Of a stretch of 5,430 nt of DNA, positions 5,421 to 5,430 are shown one piece after another; position 1 is the stretch's first letter, and each line of letters begins with the position of its first letter. Under the pieces are notes generated by a model, which searched no databases, was not told the DNA's origin, and saw only the letters and a program-made list of their open reading frames with translations. Source of the stretch: an uncultured Alphaproteobacteria bacterium (GTDB lineage: Bacteria > Pseudomonadota > Alphaproteobacteria > Rhizobiales > Aestuariivirgaceae); assembly GCA_937868035.1 (NCBI GenBank), contig CALMLK010000349.1, positions 1 to 5,430 on the forward strand. The letters are read 5' to 3'. Position numbers and translations under genes: made by a program.

Positions 5421-5430
5421 CAACAAAAAA

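Overview
The window carries ordinary chromosomal DNA of an alphaproteobacterium, probably from the Hyphomicrobiales (Rhizobiales) or a relative. The S12 and S7 proteins read like alphaproteobacterial versions, the coding DNA is GC-rich, and one intergenic region holds a TTAA-N7-TTAA site of the kind bound by the alphaproteobacterial cell-cycle regulator CtrA. The order-level assignment is an inference. No mobile element, CRISPR array, tRNA or rRNA was seen.

Left part (1-1312, minus strand): the start of the str operon, in the order rpsL (S12), rpsG (S7), fusA (EF-G; only the first 65 codons lie in the window). The genes are tightly packed, with gaps of 12 and 9 bp. A sigma70-type promoter candidate lies at 1283-1311, leaving a leader of about 216 nt with two adjacent imperfect hairpins, possibly an autoregulatory leader.

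Middle (1312-3936): a divergent intergenic stretch with two palindromic elements, then a plus-strand gene for a multi-spanning PAP2-type membrane enzyme (PAP2_3/Aur1-like). It converges on a minus-strand pair of genes, and the facing stop codons share one CTAG. The pair encodes two unrecognised, single-pass, probably periplasm-facing proteins. They are paralogues of each other: each has exactly four cysteines, the first three spaced identically (C-x15-C-x9-C) and the fourth near the C-terminus. This pair is the most novel-looking content of the window.

Right part (3937-5430): a 191-bp divergent intergenic region with the CtrA-like box and a perfect 10-bp inverted repeat. It is followed by a small VOC (glyoxalase-fold) protein gene, a strong intrinsic terminator with a GCGA tetraloop, and a TauE/SafE (TSUP) membrane transporter gene that ends 10 bp before the window edge.

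Apart from the str operon and the paralogous pair, the genes look like independent units with no evident shared pathway.
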